64,000 bases of DNA, from the NCBI RefSeq assembly GCF_900142015.1, contig NZ_FQZN01000008.1:62001-126000 (forward strand). The letters are read 5' to 3'. Each line of letters starts with the position of its first letter. Position 1 is the first letter of the stretch. The notes beneath the pieces are model-generated. The model saw nothing but the letters and a program-made list of their open reading frames with translations. It searched no databases and was not told the origin of the DNA. Shown in pieces: positions 35,713 through 45,352 of this stretch. The stretch is from Bacteroides stercorirosoris (GTDB lineage Bacteria; Bacteroidota; Bacteroidia; Bacteroidales; Bacteroidaceae). Both the position numbers and the translations under genes were made by a program.

Positions 35713-36762
35713 CTATTTCACCGTCACCATTGTCGCTCCGAAGCCATATTCCTGAAAAGAAGCGTCCTGATGCCGAAATGCAGGATATTTGCGTTTCAAC
35801 TCATCCAGCAGTGCTTTACGAAGCACTCCGTCCCCTTTTCCATGAATAAAGACAATGCGTTGTTCACGCTTATTCTTATACTGTTCCAACACTTCGCGGA
35901 ACTTATCAAGCTGATAATTCAATATCTCACTGTTACTCATCCCATGAGTATCGTCCAATAACTCCCCGATATGAAGATCTATCTCAATAATGCCATTCTG
36001 CCCGCCACGCTTCACAATAGGTTGAGACTTCGGTTTATCCACAACAACCTTTTGAAGCAAAGCTGACTGCAACTCCTCGGCAGAAACATACACTTGCTTG
36101 GTAGGAACATCGTCTTTCACAATATCATAAATCAGAGCGGGAGTTTCAAAGAATTCCGATTCCTGGAATGTGTGCAACTTATAAAACTTTACTGTATCAA
36201 TACGCAGCTCCACACTGACCGCCGGCTTCAAAGCGAAAGAACGACCGTCTTTAAAAGCTATGAACTGCACAGCCACATGTTCCCGATCATTCAGTTCCGC
36301 TTTTTCAAACTCTTCCAAAAGGAATTTAGTATTCGGTTCTACCAACCCGTTAGAACGGACATTCCACGCTTTTCCTTCAGCGCAGAGATAAGTATAGTAT
36401 AGATAGTAATTACTGTCATTCACCAGATAAGCCTCAAAAGGCGTTGTGCTGACTGCTTTGATATCCTCCGGAACGAAAGCCAGAAAAACGTTCAATATAT
36501 CTCCGCCACGCGTTTCCTGCTGACGGAAGACAGACACCTCAGGCACCTTCACCGGCTTTTCCTCCACCTTCTTCGGAGCAGCTTTCGATGCCGGCCTCGT
36601 CATATTATAATCATCCGTTTCTATCACCACGCACTCACGCATGGGCATCGGAATATCAAAACCGTCGGAATCTTCCACCAACACAATATCCCTGCCCCGG
36701 AATCCTTTCACGATACCGCCTCCGATTTCGTTAAGGAAACGTACTTTATCACCTATTTTCAT
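35713..36762 (-). CDS. DUF2027 and Smr domain protein
   Basis: A 349-residue cytosolic protein. The N-terminus ([23 protein letters not shown]) is an SH3-like fold as in MutS2-type proteins, the centre (about 90-240) is a DUF2027 Ig-like domain ([39 protein letters not shown]), and the C-terminus (about 265-349) is an Smr domain with EIDLHIGEL, the [18 protein letters not shown] loop and the terminal FGATMVTVK. Smr domains nick DNA or cleave RNA in MutS2 and related proteins; the role of this two-domain Bacteroidetes form is not established. It is divergent from the QueA-like gene and has its own -7 element. Confidence 0.9.
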   Translation of the reverse strand: MKIGDKVRFLNEIGGGIVKGFRGRDIVLVEDSDGFDIPMPMRECVVIETDDYNMTRPASKAAPKKVEEKPVKVPEVSVFRQQETRGGDILNVFLAFVPEDIKAVSTTPFEAYLVNDSNYYLYYTYLCAEGKAWNVRSNGLVEPNTKFLLEEFEKAELNDREHVAVQFIAFKDGRSFALKPAVSVELRIDTVKFYKLHTFQESEFFETPALIYDIVKDDVPTKQVYVSAEELQSALLQKVVVDKPKSQPIVKRGGQNGIIEIDLHIGELLDDTHGMSNSEILNYQLDKFREVLEQYKNKREQRIVFIHGKGDGVLRKALLDELKRKYPAFRHQDASFQEYGFGATMVTVK

Positions 36763-36829
36763 CTTCTTTCCATTTTAGTATTTGACAAATAACAACTTGC
36801 GGTTGGAGTTCTGAAACCCAATCACCCTA

Positions 36830-36837
36830 CAAAGATA
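36830..36837 (-). promoter_or_regulatory. -7 promoter element for the Smr gene
   Basis: Minus strand reads TATCTTTG (TAnnTTTG), 68 bp before the start at 36762. Confidence 0.5.
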
Positions 36838-36882
36838 CGGCAACTCAATAAAAAAAGATAGAAAAAAGACGATAAATATCCG

Positions 36883-36890
36883 TACCTTTG
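36883..36890 (+). promoter_or_regulatory. -7 promoter element for the QueA-like gene; bears on its start
   Basis: TACCTTTG matches TAnnTTTG. Transcription would start near 36895, leaving only a few bases before the ATG at 36901 and about 18 before the in-frame ATG at 36913, which makes 36913 a serious alternative start. Confidence 0.5.
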
Positions 36891-36900
36891 CAGCCCGTAA

Positions 36901-38142
36901 ATGAAGTTTATCATGAAAGAAGATCCAAAACATATCCGTATCAGCGAATTTAACTATCCGCTACCCGATGAACGCATCGCCAAATTCCCCTTGTCTGTAC
37001 GCGACCAGTCTAAACTTCTGGTATATCGTCACGGCGAAGTATCCGAAGACCGCTTTATTTCACTGCCTTCCTACTTGCCCGCAGGAAGTCTGATGATATT
37101 CAATAACACGAAGGTGATTCAGGCACGACTGCACTTCCGCAAGGAAACCGGCGCTCTGATCGAAGTATTCTGCCTGGAACCCATCGAACCGAACGACTAC
37201 GTACTCAACTTCCAGCAAACAGAACATGCCGCCTGGCTGTGCATGATAGGCAATCTGAAAAAATGGAAAGAAGGAACTCTGAAACGGGAAATGGTTGTAA
37301 AAAGCCAGCCCATTACGCTGACAGCCACTCGTGGCGAATGTCACGGTACCAGTCACTGGGTTGATTTCCGCTGGAACAATTCGGAAATTACCTTTGCCGA
37401 CATTCTTGAAGTATTCGGTGAACTACCTATTCCGCCCTATCTGAACCGGGAGACCCAGGAAAGTGATAAAGAGACTTATCAGACCGTCTACTCTAAGATA
37501 AAAGGTTCGGTAGCCGCACCTACCGCCGGACTGCATTTCACTCCCCGTGTGTTGGATGCCTTAAAAGAAAAAGGAGTCGAACTGGAAGAACTGACACTGC
37601 ACGTAGGCGCAGGTACTTTCAAGCCCGTAAAGAGCGAGAAAATAGAAGGACATGAAATGCATACGGAATACATATCAGTTTCGCGGGGAACCATTGAAAA
37701 ATTGATTGCCCATAACGGAAAGGCAATTGCCGTAGGCACTACATCAGTCAGAACACTGGAAAGTCTTTACCACATCGGTGTCACCCTCCTAAAGAATCCT
37801 GATGCGACAGAGGAAGAACTGCACGTCCGGCAGTGGCAACCCTACGAAACGGCAGAAGAAACAGCCAGTATCACTTCCACGAAATCGTTGCAGGCCATTC
37901 TCGATTATCTGAGCCGTCACGAGATGGAAGCTCTGCATACCAGCACCCAAATTATCATTGCTCCGGGATATGATTATAAGATTGTATCGGCCATGGTCAC
38001 CAACTTTCACCAGCCACAAAGTACATTGCTGTTACTTGTATCGGCCTTTGTAAAGGGGAACTGGAGAAAGATATATGATTTCGCTTTAAGCCATGACTTC
38101 CGTTTCTTAAGTTATGGAGACTCATCATTATTAATACCGTAA
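36901..38142 (+). CDS. QueA-like S-adenosylmethionine:tRNA ribosyltransferase-isomerase
   Basis: A 413-residue cytosolic enzyme related to QueA, which transfers the ribosyl part of SAM to 7-aminomethyl-7-deazaguanine in tRNA to make epoxyqueuosine. Conserved blocks: YPLPDERIAKFPLSVRDQSKLLV (about 16-40), SLMIFNNTKVIQARLHF (about 64-80), GSVAAPTAGLHFTPRVL (about 202-218), LHVGAGTFKPVK, HTEYISV and AVGTTSVRTLES. It is longer than typical QueA (about 345-355) and such longer paralogues are common in Bacteroides beside a canonical queA, so the exact tRNA substrate role is uncertain and no symbol is given. The Nudix gene starts 4 bp downstream, forming a two-gene operon. Confidence 0.87.
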   Translation: MKFIMKEDPKHIRISEFNYPLPDERIAKFPLSVRDQSKLLVYRHGEVSEDRFISLPSYLPAGSLMIFNNTKVIQARLHFRKETGALIEVFCLEPIEPNDYVLNFQQTEHAAWLCMIGNLKKWKEGTLKREMVVKSQPITLTATRGECHGTSHWVDFRWNNSEITFADILEVFGELPIPPYLNRETQESDKETYQTVYSKIKGSVAAPTAGLHFTPRVLDALKEKGVELEELTLHVGAGTFKPVKSEKIEGHEMHTEYISVSRGTIEKLIAHNGKAIAVGTTSVRTLESLYHIGVTLLKNPDATEEELHVRQWQPYETAEETASITSTKSLQAILDYLSRHEMEALHTSTQIIIAPGYDYKIVSAMVTNFHQPQSTLLLLVSAFVKGNWRKIYDFALSHDFRFLSYGDSSLLIP

Positions 38143-38146
38143 AATT

Positions 38147-38656
38147 ATGAACAGCGATAATAACCAAGAAATGTTCCCCCTTGTCGACGAACAAGGAAAT
38201 ATTACAGGTGCCGCCACCCGCGGTGAATGCCACAGTGGCAGCAAACTGCTGCATCCCGTGATACACCTGCACGTCTTCAACTCCCAAGGTGAACTGTACC
38301 TTCAGAAACGCCCCGAATGGAAAGACATCCAACCCGGGAAATGGGACACTTCCGTAGGCGGACATATAGATTTAGGGGAAAGTGTGGAAATGGCATTGAA
38401 ACGCGAAGTACGCGAAGAACTGGGCATCACCGAGTTTACCCCTGAAACAGTCACTCATTATGTCTTTGAGTCCAGCCGTGAAAAAGAACTTGTCTTTGTA
38501 CACAAGACTGTATACGATGGTGAAATACATCCAAGTGACGAACTGGATGGCGGACGTTTCTGGACAATAGAAGAGATCAAAGAAAATATAGGCAAGGGGG
38601 TATTCACTCCGAACTTTGAGGGAGAAATCGGAAAGATTATATCACCGGACGCATAA
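38147..38656 (+). CDS. Nudix hydrolase
   Basis: A 169-residue Nudix protein. The Nudix box is visible at about 68-90: GGHIDLGESVEMALKREV then REELGI, fitting Gx5Ex7REUxEExGU. The sequence before it (LYLQKRPEWKDIQPGKWDTSVG) resembles the YfcD / isopentenyl-diphosphate-isomerase-like subgroup. The substrate is a nucleoside diphosphate derivative or similar pyrophosphate and cannot be defined. It is co-transcribed with the QueA-like gene and followed by a strong terminator. Confidence 0.9.
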   Translation: MNSDNNQEMFPLVDEQGNITGAATRGECHSGSKLLHPVIHLHVFNSQGELYLQKRPEWKDIQPGKWDTSVGGHIDLGESVEMALKREVREELGITEFTPETVTHYVFESSREKELVFVHKTVYDGEIHPSDELDGGRFWTIEEIKENIGKGVFTPNFEGEIGKIISPDA

Positions 38657-38679
38657 ACGATACGAAATGTCATAACAAA

Positions 38680-38725
38680 GAAGAGGCGGCATCCCTTTTT
38701 GAAAGAATGCCGCCTCTCTTATTCT
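38680..38725. terminator. Bidirectional rho-independent terminator
   Basis: AAGAGGCGGCAT (38681-38692) pairs with ATGCCGCCTCT (38707-38717), followed by T-rich sequence. It separates the convergent Nudix and glmM genes. Confidence 0.85.
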
Positions 38726-38739
38726 TATTGAATATTGGC

Positions 38740-40128
38740 TTATTTCGCCAGATCTTCAATCACTTTCATTATTTTCTGACCGATTTCCTCAGCCGCTTCC
38801 GGTGTGGAAGCCTCACTATATACACGTATGATCGGTTCGGTATTACTCTTGCGCAAATGTACCCACTTGTCTGCAAAGTCTATTTTCACACCGTCGATAT
38901 CATTGATTTCTTCATTCTTATAAAGTTCTTTCACTTCAGCAAGAATGGCATCAACATCCGTTTCGGGAGTCAGGTCCACACGGTTCTTCGCCATGAAATA
39001 AGCCGGATAAGTTGCACGAAGTTCACTAACTTTCTTGCCTTCATGCGCCAGATGGCTCAGGAACAAAGCGATACCTACCAATGCGTCGCGTCCGTAATGG
39101 CTTGCCGGATAAATAACTCCGCCATTGCCTTCACCACCGATAACGGCGCCTACTTCTTTCATCTTGGTAGTTACATTCACCTCGCCTACGGCAGAAGCAA
39201 AATATTCTTTGCCATATTTACGGGTTACGTCACGCAATGCACGGGTGGAACTCAGATTGGATACCGTATTACCCGGAGTATGCTTCAATACATAGTCGGC
39301 AACACTTACCAATGTATATTCCTCACCATACATTTTTCCATCTTCGCAAATCATTGCCAAGCGGTCTACATCCGGGTCAACCACAAAAGCCACATCAGCC
39401 TTGCCACCCTTCATCAGGTTCATGATATCACCCAGATTCTTTTCCAGCGGTTCGGGATTATGCTGGAAGTTCCCAGTCGGTTCGCAGTAGAGCTTTTCTA
39501 TGTGTTGCACACCAAGCTGTTCCAACAATTCCGGCAAAATAATGCCGCCTACAGAGTTCACACAGTCGATAGCTACACGGAAGTTCGCCTTTTTGATGGC
39601 TTCTACGTCCACCAGGTCGAGTGCCAGTACACTGTCTATGTGTTTCTGATTATAAATCAAGTCCTTACGATAAGAGCCCAACTTATCTACTTCAGCATAG
39701 TCAAATTCTTCAGCCTCAGCAATACGAAGTACTTCGTTACCTTCGGCAGCATTCAGAAATTCACCACGTTCATTCAGCAATTTCAGAGCGTTCCATTGTT
39801 TGGGGTTGTGCGAAGCAGTTAAAATAATACCACCGGCAGCACCTTCCATCGTTACAGCCAGTTCAGTAGTCGGTGTAGAAGCCAGGTCGATGTCAACCAC
39901 ATCCCAGCCCATACCCATCAGGGTACCTACCACTACATTCTTTACCATTTCACCCGAAATGCGGGCGTCGCGTCCTACTACAATTTTGTTGCTTTTTACT
40001 GTGCACGTTTTGCGGATAAGTGTTGCATACGCTGATGTGAATTTCACAATGTCAAGCGGATTCAAGCCTTCACCCGCCCCTCCGCCAATAGTTCCGCGGA
40101 TTCCAGAGATAGATTTGATTAGAGTCAT
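38740..40128 (-). CDS. glmM: Phosphoglucosamine mutase (alpha-D-phosphohexomutase family)
   Basis: Interconverts glucosamine-6-phosphate and glucosamine-1-phosphate for UDP-GlcNAc and cell-wall synthesis. The 462-residue protein has SISGIRGTIG at the N-terminus, the phosphoserine loop TASHNPKQWNALKL (about 103-116), the metal loop VVDPDVDRLA (about 236-245), the sugar-recognition loop GGEGNGGVIYP (about 319-329) and the phosphate-binding loop RKSNTEPIIRVYSEA near the C-terminus. Substrate choice between glucosamine and mannose/glucose phosphates rests on annotation practice in Bacteroides. It follows the DUF4827 gene by 36 bp and is probably co-transcribed with it. Confidence 0.88.
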   Translation of the reverse strand: MTLIKSISGIRGTIGGGAGEGLNPLDIVKFTSAYATLIRKTCTVKSNKIVVGRDARISGEMVKNVVVGTLMGMGWDVVDIDLASTPTTELAVTMEGAAGGIILTASHNPKQWNALKLLNERGEFLNAAEGNEVLRIAEAEEFDYAEVDKLGSYRKDLIYNQKHIDSVLALDLVDVEAIKKANFRVAIDCVNSVGGIILPELLEQLGVQHIEKLYCEPTGNFQHNPEPLEKNLGDIMNLMKGGKADVAFVVDPDVDRLAMICEDGKMYGEEYTLVSVADYVLKHTPGNTVSNLSSTRALRDVTRKYGKEYFASAVGEVNVTTKMKEVGAVIGGEGNGGVIYPASHYGRDALVGIALFLSHLAHEGKKVSELRATYPAYFMAKNRVDLTPETDVDAILAEVKELYKNEEINDIDGVKIDFADKWVHLRKSNTEPIIRVYSEASTPEAAEEIGQKIMKVIEDLAK

Positions 40129-40164
40129 TAGGTTATTAATGATTTAAAGATTGTTGGTTAAAAA

Positions 40165-40767
40165 TCACCTATAAATTTGGTATTTACGGATATCATAATA
40201 ATAAGGATATACTTGTTGCATTGCGGAATTATGTCCCATCTTGGAAGGAACAATCAACTTCACATGCGCTCCATCACGTACATAAGCCAACGGAACCAAC
40301 CAACCGGCAGGAACAGAAGTACCATAATAAGTATACATGAATCCCTGCGTAAATTGTCCGGCAATTGAAGAACTCGTTACCCGATAGTTGAATTCATCCA
40401 CCACTTCCGCATAAGCGAGATTAGACAGTGTTACCGCTTTATCGATCAGACTATATTCCATGAAACGAACCAGTACCTGATCATTAGCTTTCACCGTATC
40501 AGCCGGATTTTCAGAGCCTTTGTCCACGATCTGCATATACACGCCACTGGCGAGTTGCACATATTCATTCTTGGACCTATCCGTAGTCGAGTCGTTTCTA
40601 TAAAATTCCGTTTGGGATATAACTGTAATACTACTGTCTCTGATAAACGCTTTGATGGCATCTTTTTCTTCCTCCAACATCTCTGCATAGGTCTTGGTGT
40701 TATCGCACGCCTGAAAAGCCAGACCACATGCCAATAAAGCTAAAAAAAACAATGTAAGTTTCTTCAT
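40165..40767 (-). CDS. DUF4827-family lipoprotein
   Basis: A 200-residue lipoprotein with signal LFFLALLACGLAFQACDNT (Cys20). The C-terminal half (SLIDKAVTLSNLAYAEVVDEF ... AGWLVPLAYVRDGAHVKLIVPSKMGH) resembles an FKBP-type peptidyl-prolyl isomerase fold, as in other DUF4827 proteins, but without clear proof of catalytic residues. It sits between the DHH phosphoesterase and glmM genes, a gene order conserved in Bacteroides, and has its own -7 element. Confidence 0.88.
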   Translation of the reverse strand: MKKLTLFFLALLACGLAFQACDNTKTYAEMLEEEKDAIKAFIRDSSITVISQTEFYRNDSTTDRSKNEYVQLASGVYMQIVDKGSENPADTVKANDQVLVRFMEYSLIDKAVTLSNLAYAEVVDEFNYRVTSSSIAGQFTQGFMYTYYGTSVPAGWLVPLAYVRDGAHVKLIVPSKMGHNSAMQQVYPYYYDIRKYQIYR

Positions 40768-40791
40768 TATCTGTTATTTAGTAATTCCGTA

Positions 40792-40799
40792 CAAAAGTA
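40792..40799 (-). promoter_or_regulatory. -7 promoter element for DUF4827/glmM
   Basis: Minus strand reads TACTTTTG (TAnnTTTG), 25 bp before the DUF4827 start. Confidence 0.5.
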
Positions 40800-40870
40800 T
40801 TCGATTTCGTTGAAAGTTGAAAGCCCTACGAAGAAACTTCGTATCTTTTAACCTTTGTACCTCACTTTTT

Positions 40871-41908
40871 TTATCCTTTCGCATTCAGCAAAGGTTTGAA
40901 TTTCTCCAAAGCACGCTCCAAAACCCTCTTTGCTTCATCCATCGTACCATAGAATTCACCGCCGGAAGCATTCAAATGTCCGCCTCCATTGAAGAACTCG
41001 GCAGCCAGTTGGTTGCAGGGGAACGTACCTACCGAACGCAATGAAACTTTAATCATTGGCTTCTCAGTATCTTCACGCAGGAAACACGAAAAGACAACAT
41101 CTTTTATACTCAAAGGAATATTTACAAATCCTTCACTATCCCCCCGAATATAGTTGAAGCGTCCCTGTTCATTCTTGGTCAATGAGATTAGGGCGGCATG
41201 GTAATCGGGATAAACCCGCATCTGCGAAAGCACATATCCCATCAGCCGCAGACGGCTTTCGGAGTAAGTATTATAAACTTTCCGGTAAATATCATCTTTA
41301 TCGATACCTTTGGAAAGCAATTCGCTGATGATAAAGTAGATCTCCCGGTTATTGGAGTTGTAGGTAAAACCACCTGTATCGGTCATCATACCGGTATAAA
41401 TACATTCCGCTCCTTGTTTGGTTATTTCGTTGAAGTAGCCCATACGGCATATCAAGCGGAATACAAGCTCGGATGTGGAAGATATGGTCGGATGCGAGAT
41501 GGTGATATCACAGAATTCTTCGGGATACAAATGATGGTCTATCAATATTTTCTTTCCCTTGGCAGCCTTTATGGCATCCGCCATCGCATCTATGCGACTC
41601 AGTGCATTAAAGTCCAGACAGCAAATTATTTCCGCTTCCGCTATCAGTTTATCTGCAAATTCCTTGTAACGGTCGTAGAGCAACACATCTTTACTACCCG
41701 GCATCCATCTCAGGAAGTCAGGAAAGGCATTCGGTACAATGACATTTGCCGTCTTTTCCTGCGAATTAAGGAAGTGCCACAGGCCTAACGAAGAGCCGAT
41801 AGCGTCACCATCCGGTGCCACATGTGCTACAATTACGATTCTCTCCGCATGTCCCATCCATCTGGCAAAGCGGTCTATCTTGGCTTGTTCTATTACTTTG
41901 GTCAACAT
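40871..41908 (-). CDS. DHH-family phosphoesterase (NrnA-like oligoribonuclease / pAp phosphatase)
   Basis: A 345-residue cytosolic enzyme. The DHH domain has VAHVAPDGDAIGSSLG (about 30-45), CCLDFNALSRID (about 96-107), and the DHH motif KILIDHHLYPEEF (about 124-136), all Mn-binding. The C-terminal DHHA1 domain carries the GGGHLNASGG loop (about 307-316). NrnA-type enzymes degrade nano-RNAs and 3'-phosphoadenosine 5'-phosphate. It is upstream of, and same-strand with, the DUF4827 gene, with a 103-bp gap holding a separate promoter. Confidence 0.92.
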   Translation of the reverse strand: MLTKVIEQAKIDRFARWMGHAERIVIVAHVAPDGDAIGSSLGLWHFLNSQEKTANVIVPNAFPDFLRWMPGSKDVLLYDRYKEFADKLIAEAEIICCLDFNALSRIDAMADAIKAAKGKKILIDHHLYPEEFCDITISHPTISSTSELVFRLICRMGYFNEITKQGAECIYTGMMTDTGGFTYNSNNREIYFIISELLSKGIDKDDIYRKVYNTYSESRLRLMGYVLSQMRVYPDYHAALISLTKNEQGRFNYIRGDSEGFVNIPLSIKDVVFSCFLREDTEKPMIKVSLRSVGTFPCNQLAAEFFNGGGHLNASGGEFYGTMDEAKRVLERALEKFKPLLNAKG

Positions 41909-41974
41909 ATACTTTTATGATTTTAGAAACAGACGATTAAAGTAACTCTCTTCATCTATAACAAATTGAAGGGG

Positions 41975-41982
41975 CAAAAGTA
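41975..41982 (-). promoter_or_regulatory. -7 promoter element for the DHH gene
   Basis: Minus strand reads TACTTTTG (TAnnTTTG), 67 bp before the start at 41908. Confidence 0.5.
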
Positions 41983-42078
41983 CGAAAAAGTTCGGGAGTT
42001 GACGGAAAGTAATGCAGGTTTTATTTAGTCTTCGTATTCCGTTGCCGTTCTACTCAATGAACGCGCAAACGGAATTGC

Positions 42079-43248
42079 CTATTTTCCGGAGTTTTTTTCA
42101 TGTTCCTCGTAGCCGGCCAGGTTATAAGAAACCGGAATGGTACTATTTCCGACACGGTATATACCAAATTTGAAGTAATATCCTTCTTCGTCATTACGTC
42201 CGATTAATATTTCTTCTTTGTTCACAATATGCTTCTTTAGTTCTTTCCCGTCTTGCTGGTAAGACATAGTCACATCCAGAAGCCCAGGCCTAAGAATAGT
42301 CTCTCGCTCCTTTCCGTATAGAGTCCAGTCTATATCCACCCGGAAGGTTACCCAGCACTCTTTCGGGAAAGAGCCGAACGGCATCTTATAAGCTATTGTG
42401 GAAGCCTTATAAGTGGAAGTCACGGGACGCATAATTTCTGCCTTGTCCGGATTCGCATTGCAACGGTCGGTTTTGTCCGTCAACCATTTACGGTCCGAAT
42501 TAGCCTTGATGTAGAAATAACCTTGTGAAAAGCCGAAAGCAAGAGGAGGATATCCGCCTTGTTCAATCAGCCAGCCATTAGGATTTCCGGCTTTGTAGAC
42601 AGTATCTCCTTTAGCATTGATTCTGGCTATTTTATCATGAGCTATATTCTTCTTGAAAATCATCTTTTTTTCCAGTTCAAGAAACTCTTCAACACTAAGT
42701 TTCATCACTTTACCGTTAGGATCGGAAACGAGTGTACGGCTCGGCATACCATGCCATTGTGCAAAAATAGTGGATACATCTTTGTCCAAAGCCCGCGGAA
42801 TATAAACGGAAAATGTATAGCTCATGGATGAACCTTGCGGGCAACTTCCTTTACCGTAATGATATACAGTCTTCATCTTTTGTGCATTGGAGTATTCATT
42901 GGCCGGATAATTACGAAAGTCATTGGCCACAGCATAGCAATAGCAAAGTTCAGCACGACCTTTGGTTTCTCCTTTGGCGTAGCCTTCCAAAGTATTGTCT
43001 TCCTGTTTCAATTCGAAACGGTAAGAAGGCTTGTTCCCGAAAGGCCGGGAGTAATCCAATTGAATGGTATGGGGTTTATTGGTACCGACGGCTACCCAAC
43101 GGTCATCAATAATCTGGTTTGCACGGGCCGAATCGGCCTGCACATTTACACGTTCTTTCAGGGGTGTTAAGTTATCTGACTGTGCACGGACCGGACTTAC
43201 CGCTGTCAAAGGGAGCAGGCAGAGGGTGATTAATGCGATTGTTCTCAT
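42079..43248 (-). CDS. Heparin lyase I (polysaccharide lyase family 13)
   Basis: Cleaves highly sulfated heparin at GlcNS-IdoA2S linkages by beta-elimination in the periplasm or at the surface. The 389-residue protein has a Sec signal (LITLCLLPLTAVSPVRAQ) and close agreement with characterised Bacteroides heparinase I: ERVNVQADSARANQIIDDRWVAVGTNKPH, YGKGSCPQGSSMSYTFSVYIP with the Cys noted in heparinase I, AQWHGMPSR with the catalytic His, and DEEGYYFKFGIYRVG near the C-terminus with the catalytic Tyr and binding Lys. Length is normal. It is the last gene of a two-gene minus-strand operon after a sulfatase (53-bp gap) and forms the left arm of the heparin PUL. Confidence 0.93.
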   Translation of the reverse strand: MRTIALITLCLLPLTAVSPVRAQSDNLTPLKERVNVQADSARANQIIDDRWVAVGTNKPHTIQLDYSRPFGNKPSYRFELKQEDNTLEGYAKGETKGRAELCYCYAVANDFRNYPANEYSNAQKMKTVYHYGKGSCPQGSSMSYTFSVYIPRALDKDVSTIFAQWHGMPSRTLVSDPNGKVMKLSVEEFLELEKKMIFKKNIAHDKIARINAKGDTVYKAGNPNGWLIEQGGYPPLAFGFSQGYFYIKANSDRKWLTDKTDRCNANPDKAEIMRPVTSTYKASTIAYKMPFGSFPKECWVTFRVDIDWTLYGKERETILRPGLLDVTMSYQQDGKELKKHIVNKEEILIGRNDEEGYYFKFGIYRVGNSTIPVSYNLAGYEEHEKNSGK

Positions 43249-43301
43249 TCTCTATTGATATTTAGTTAATTGGCTTGATAACATTGTACATAAGTTCACT
43301 T

Positions 43302-45263
43302 TTAGTTCGGCAGAGGCACCATTGGCCTGCGACCATAATTCAGCTTCAAGCCCTTCTTGTACGCTTCAGAGCCATGCAAATCTTTAATATCCATTTCACC
43401 CAGATTTACAAGGATACCACGCGCCATAAGCCCCGCATCTTCGTTTTCAAGACGCGGCAAGGTTTCAGCGGCTTTTCTCAGTTCGGGCAGAAACGGCCGG
43501 ATATAGTCACGCATTTCGGGGTCTAAAGATAAACATTCCAGAGAAGAGTAACCTATTTTTCTATCTTTTTCTTGAACCGGAGTAACGAGGCGGGCAATCC
43601 CTTCTTGCGCTTTGTCCAGATAAGCAACAGTATAGGCTGCTTCGGAAGCTATATAAGGATTATCGTCTTGCAGAAGTGCCAGCAAAGCTTGCGGACAAGT
43701 CTTGATTTGATTCTCTTTGGCGAGTTTTGCATACCCCACCACTCCCCAGAACCTCATTTCCGGCAAAGGACTGGTTATTGCTTTCTCCAACATAGGGAGG
43801 GAAGTTGCAGCTGCCATTCCCGCAGTTTCCACAAGTGCATAAAGTTCGTTCAAAGGATATTTCTCTTTGCGTACTTTTTCATAAAGTATATGACCGGTAC
43901 GTGAATTTGGAAGAAAAAATCCCAAGTCACCGGTGGCACGGATATGGTCGGATAATGCTTGGCGCATTTTGCACAAGGTTTCTGCATATTCGGGGGTAGC
44001 GGACAGATCATGCAATTCATCCGGATCTTTTTCAAGATCGAACAGCATTTCCGCCGGATGAGCTTCAAAAGTCAGTTTCCAGTCCGGGTTGGTATTATGT
44101 CCTCCCAACACCAGTTTGTCCCATGCTTTATTGGAAGGCATTCCCCATTGGTAATAATTGCGCAGAGCAAACTGACGGTAAGGAATATAACTGCGAATAT
44201 ACTTGAAATGTCTGTCGGTAACGGCACGCACCGGCATGAAGTGGTGTAGCTGGTTGGCTGCCAATGCAAACTGCATTTCCCGTTTTTCCTTGCTTGCAAA
44301 TTTGCCATACAGGGCTTTGCCTTGCATATGCTTGGGAGGTTTTATGCCCGAAAGACTAAGTACGGTAGGCCCTAAGTCTGTAAAGTTGACTAAACTGTAT
44401 TCCTTACCTGCTGCATTGTTTGCCAGATGCTGCCATTTGGGTGGGAAGTATGCAATCAGAGGTACTCTCAACCCGCTTTCATACAAATATCCCTTTCCGC
44501 GTGGAATGCAACCGCCGTGGTCACTGAAAAAGAATATAATCGTATTCTCATCCAATCCTTTTTCCTTCAGATCTTTCAGGAAAAATCCCAGCCAGGTATC
44601 CACATCCTGCACCGCTTCAAGATGACCGGCATAGTCGGAACGCACTTCCGGAAGATCGGGAACATAAGAGGGTAATGAAAGCAATGCCGGATAAATGCCT
44701 TCTTGAGTATAATCTCTCCGCCCGTCAGTATGGAAAGTACGGATACGTCCCATATGCGAGGTTACAGTATTGAATACAGCAAAAAAGGGCTGGTCTTTCT
44801 GGCGTTTGGGGCTGTTGTAAGAAGCTTGGTTATTACACTCGTCCCAGCAACTTTTGTTGTCAGTGGTAGAATTATAGTGCGTTTTGCTATTGTTTGTGCA
44901 ATAATAGCCGGCTTCGCGCAACCGTTGTGGAAAAAATATATCAGCAGGTGTATCGTAAGGCACAGGATGAATATCCATTCCGTAAGTACTTGAATAGCAT
45001 CCGGTGATGAGCGATGAACGGGCTGCCGAACTTTGAGGAGCAACAGACCAGGCATTCATGAACTGTACACCGCGGGAAGCAAGACTGTCCGCATTGGGAG
45101 TATGTACTCCCTTATTGCCGTAACAACCGAATTCATAGGCACTGGTATCTTCAAAAGTGAGCCAGAGAATATTAGGCCTTTCGCCTTTTTTATCTGCCGC
45201 CTCTGTCTGCATGGAATACAATCCGCAGAAAGTGGTACACATTAATAAGGGTAGGTGTTTCAT
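43302..45263 (-). CDS. S1-family sulfatase with HEAT-like C-terminus, likely acting on heparan sulfate
   Basis: A 653-residue exported sulfatase (signal MKHLPLLMCTTFCGLYSMQ). The alkaline-phosphatase fold is marked by RPNILWLTFEDTSAYEFGCYG (metal Asp) and FFFSDHGGCIPRGKGYLYESG. The formylglycine motif reads SSAARSSLITG (about 78-88), a Ser-type S-x-A-A-R variant of the usual C/S-x-P-S-R. Layout resembles N-sulfoglucosamine sulfohydrolase-like enzymes, so an N-sulfatase role fits the context but is not proven. Residues about 480-640 add helical repeats like HEAT (EMRFWGVVGYAKLAKEN, NPYIASEAAYTVAYLDKA), an extension not needed for catalysis. It precedes PL13 and is divergent from the gene at 45512 across an operator-like region. 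Confidence 0.9.
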   Translation of the reverse strand: MKHLPLLMCTTFCGLYSMQTEAADKKGERPNILWLTFEDTSAYEFGCYGNKGVHTPNADSLASRGVQFMNAWSVAPQSSAARSSLITGCYSSTYGMDIHPVPYDTPADIFFPQRLREAGYYCTNNSKTHYNSTTDNKSCWDECNNQASYNSPKRQKDQPFFAVFNTVTSHMGRIRTFHTDGRRDYTQEGIYPALLSLPSYVPDLPEVRSDYAGHLEAVQDVDTWLGFFLKDLKEKGLDENTIIFFFSDHGGCIPRGKGYLYESGLRVPLIAYFPPKWQHLANNAAGKEYSLVNFTDLGPTVLSLSGIKPPKHMQGKALYGKFASKEKREMQFALAANQLHHFMPVRAVTDRHFKYIRSYIPYRQFALRNYYQWGMPSNKAWDKLVLGGHNTNPDWKLTFEAHPAEMLFDLEKDPDELHDLSATPEYAETLCKMRQALSDHIRATGDLGFFLPNSRTGHILYEKVRKEKYPLNELYALVETAGMAAATSLPMLEKAITSPLPEMRFWGVVGYAKLAKENQIKTCPQALLALLQDDNPYIASEAAYTVAYLDKAQEGIARLVTPVQEKDRKIGYSSLECLSLDPEMRDYIRPFLPELRKAAETLPRLENEDAGLMARGILVNLGEMDIKDLHGSEAYKKGLKLNYGRRPMVPLPN

Positions 45264-45352
45264 ATACTACTAAAATTTAAGGAGGATTTATTTTCTGCCG
45301 CTAAAGTAGGGCGTTCGCAATTGACAAAGGCGCTTTTATGTTTAAAAGTGCG

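Noticed and set aside
38707..39822. A 371-codon plus-strand frame opposite glmM
   Set aside because: It is exactly antisense to a well-supported glmM with all active-site motifs; its translation is Phe/His/Gln-rich with no family features.
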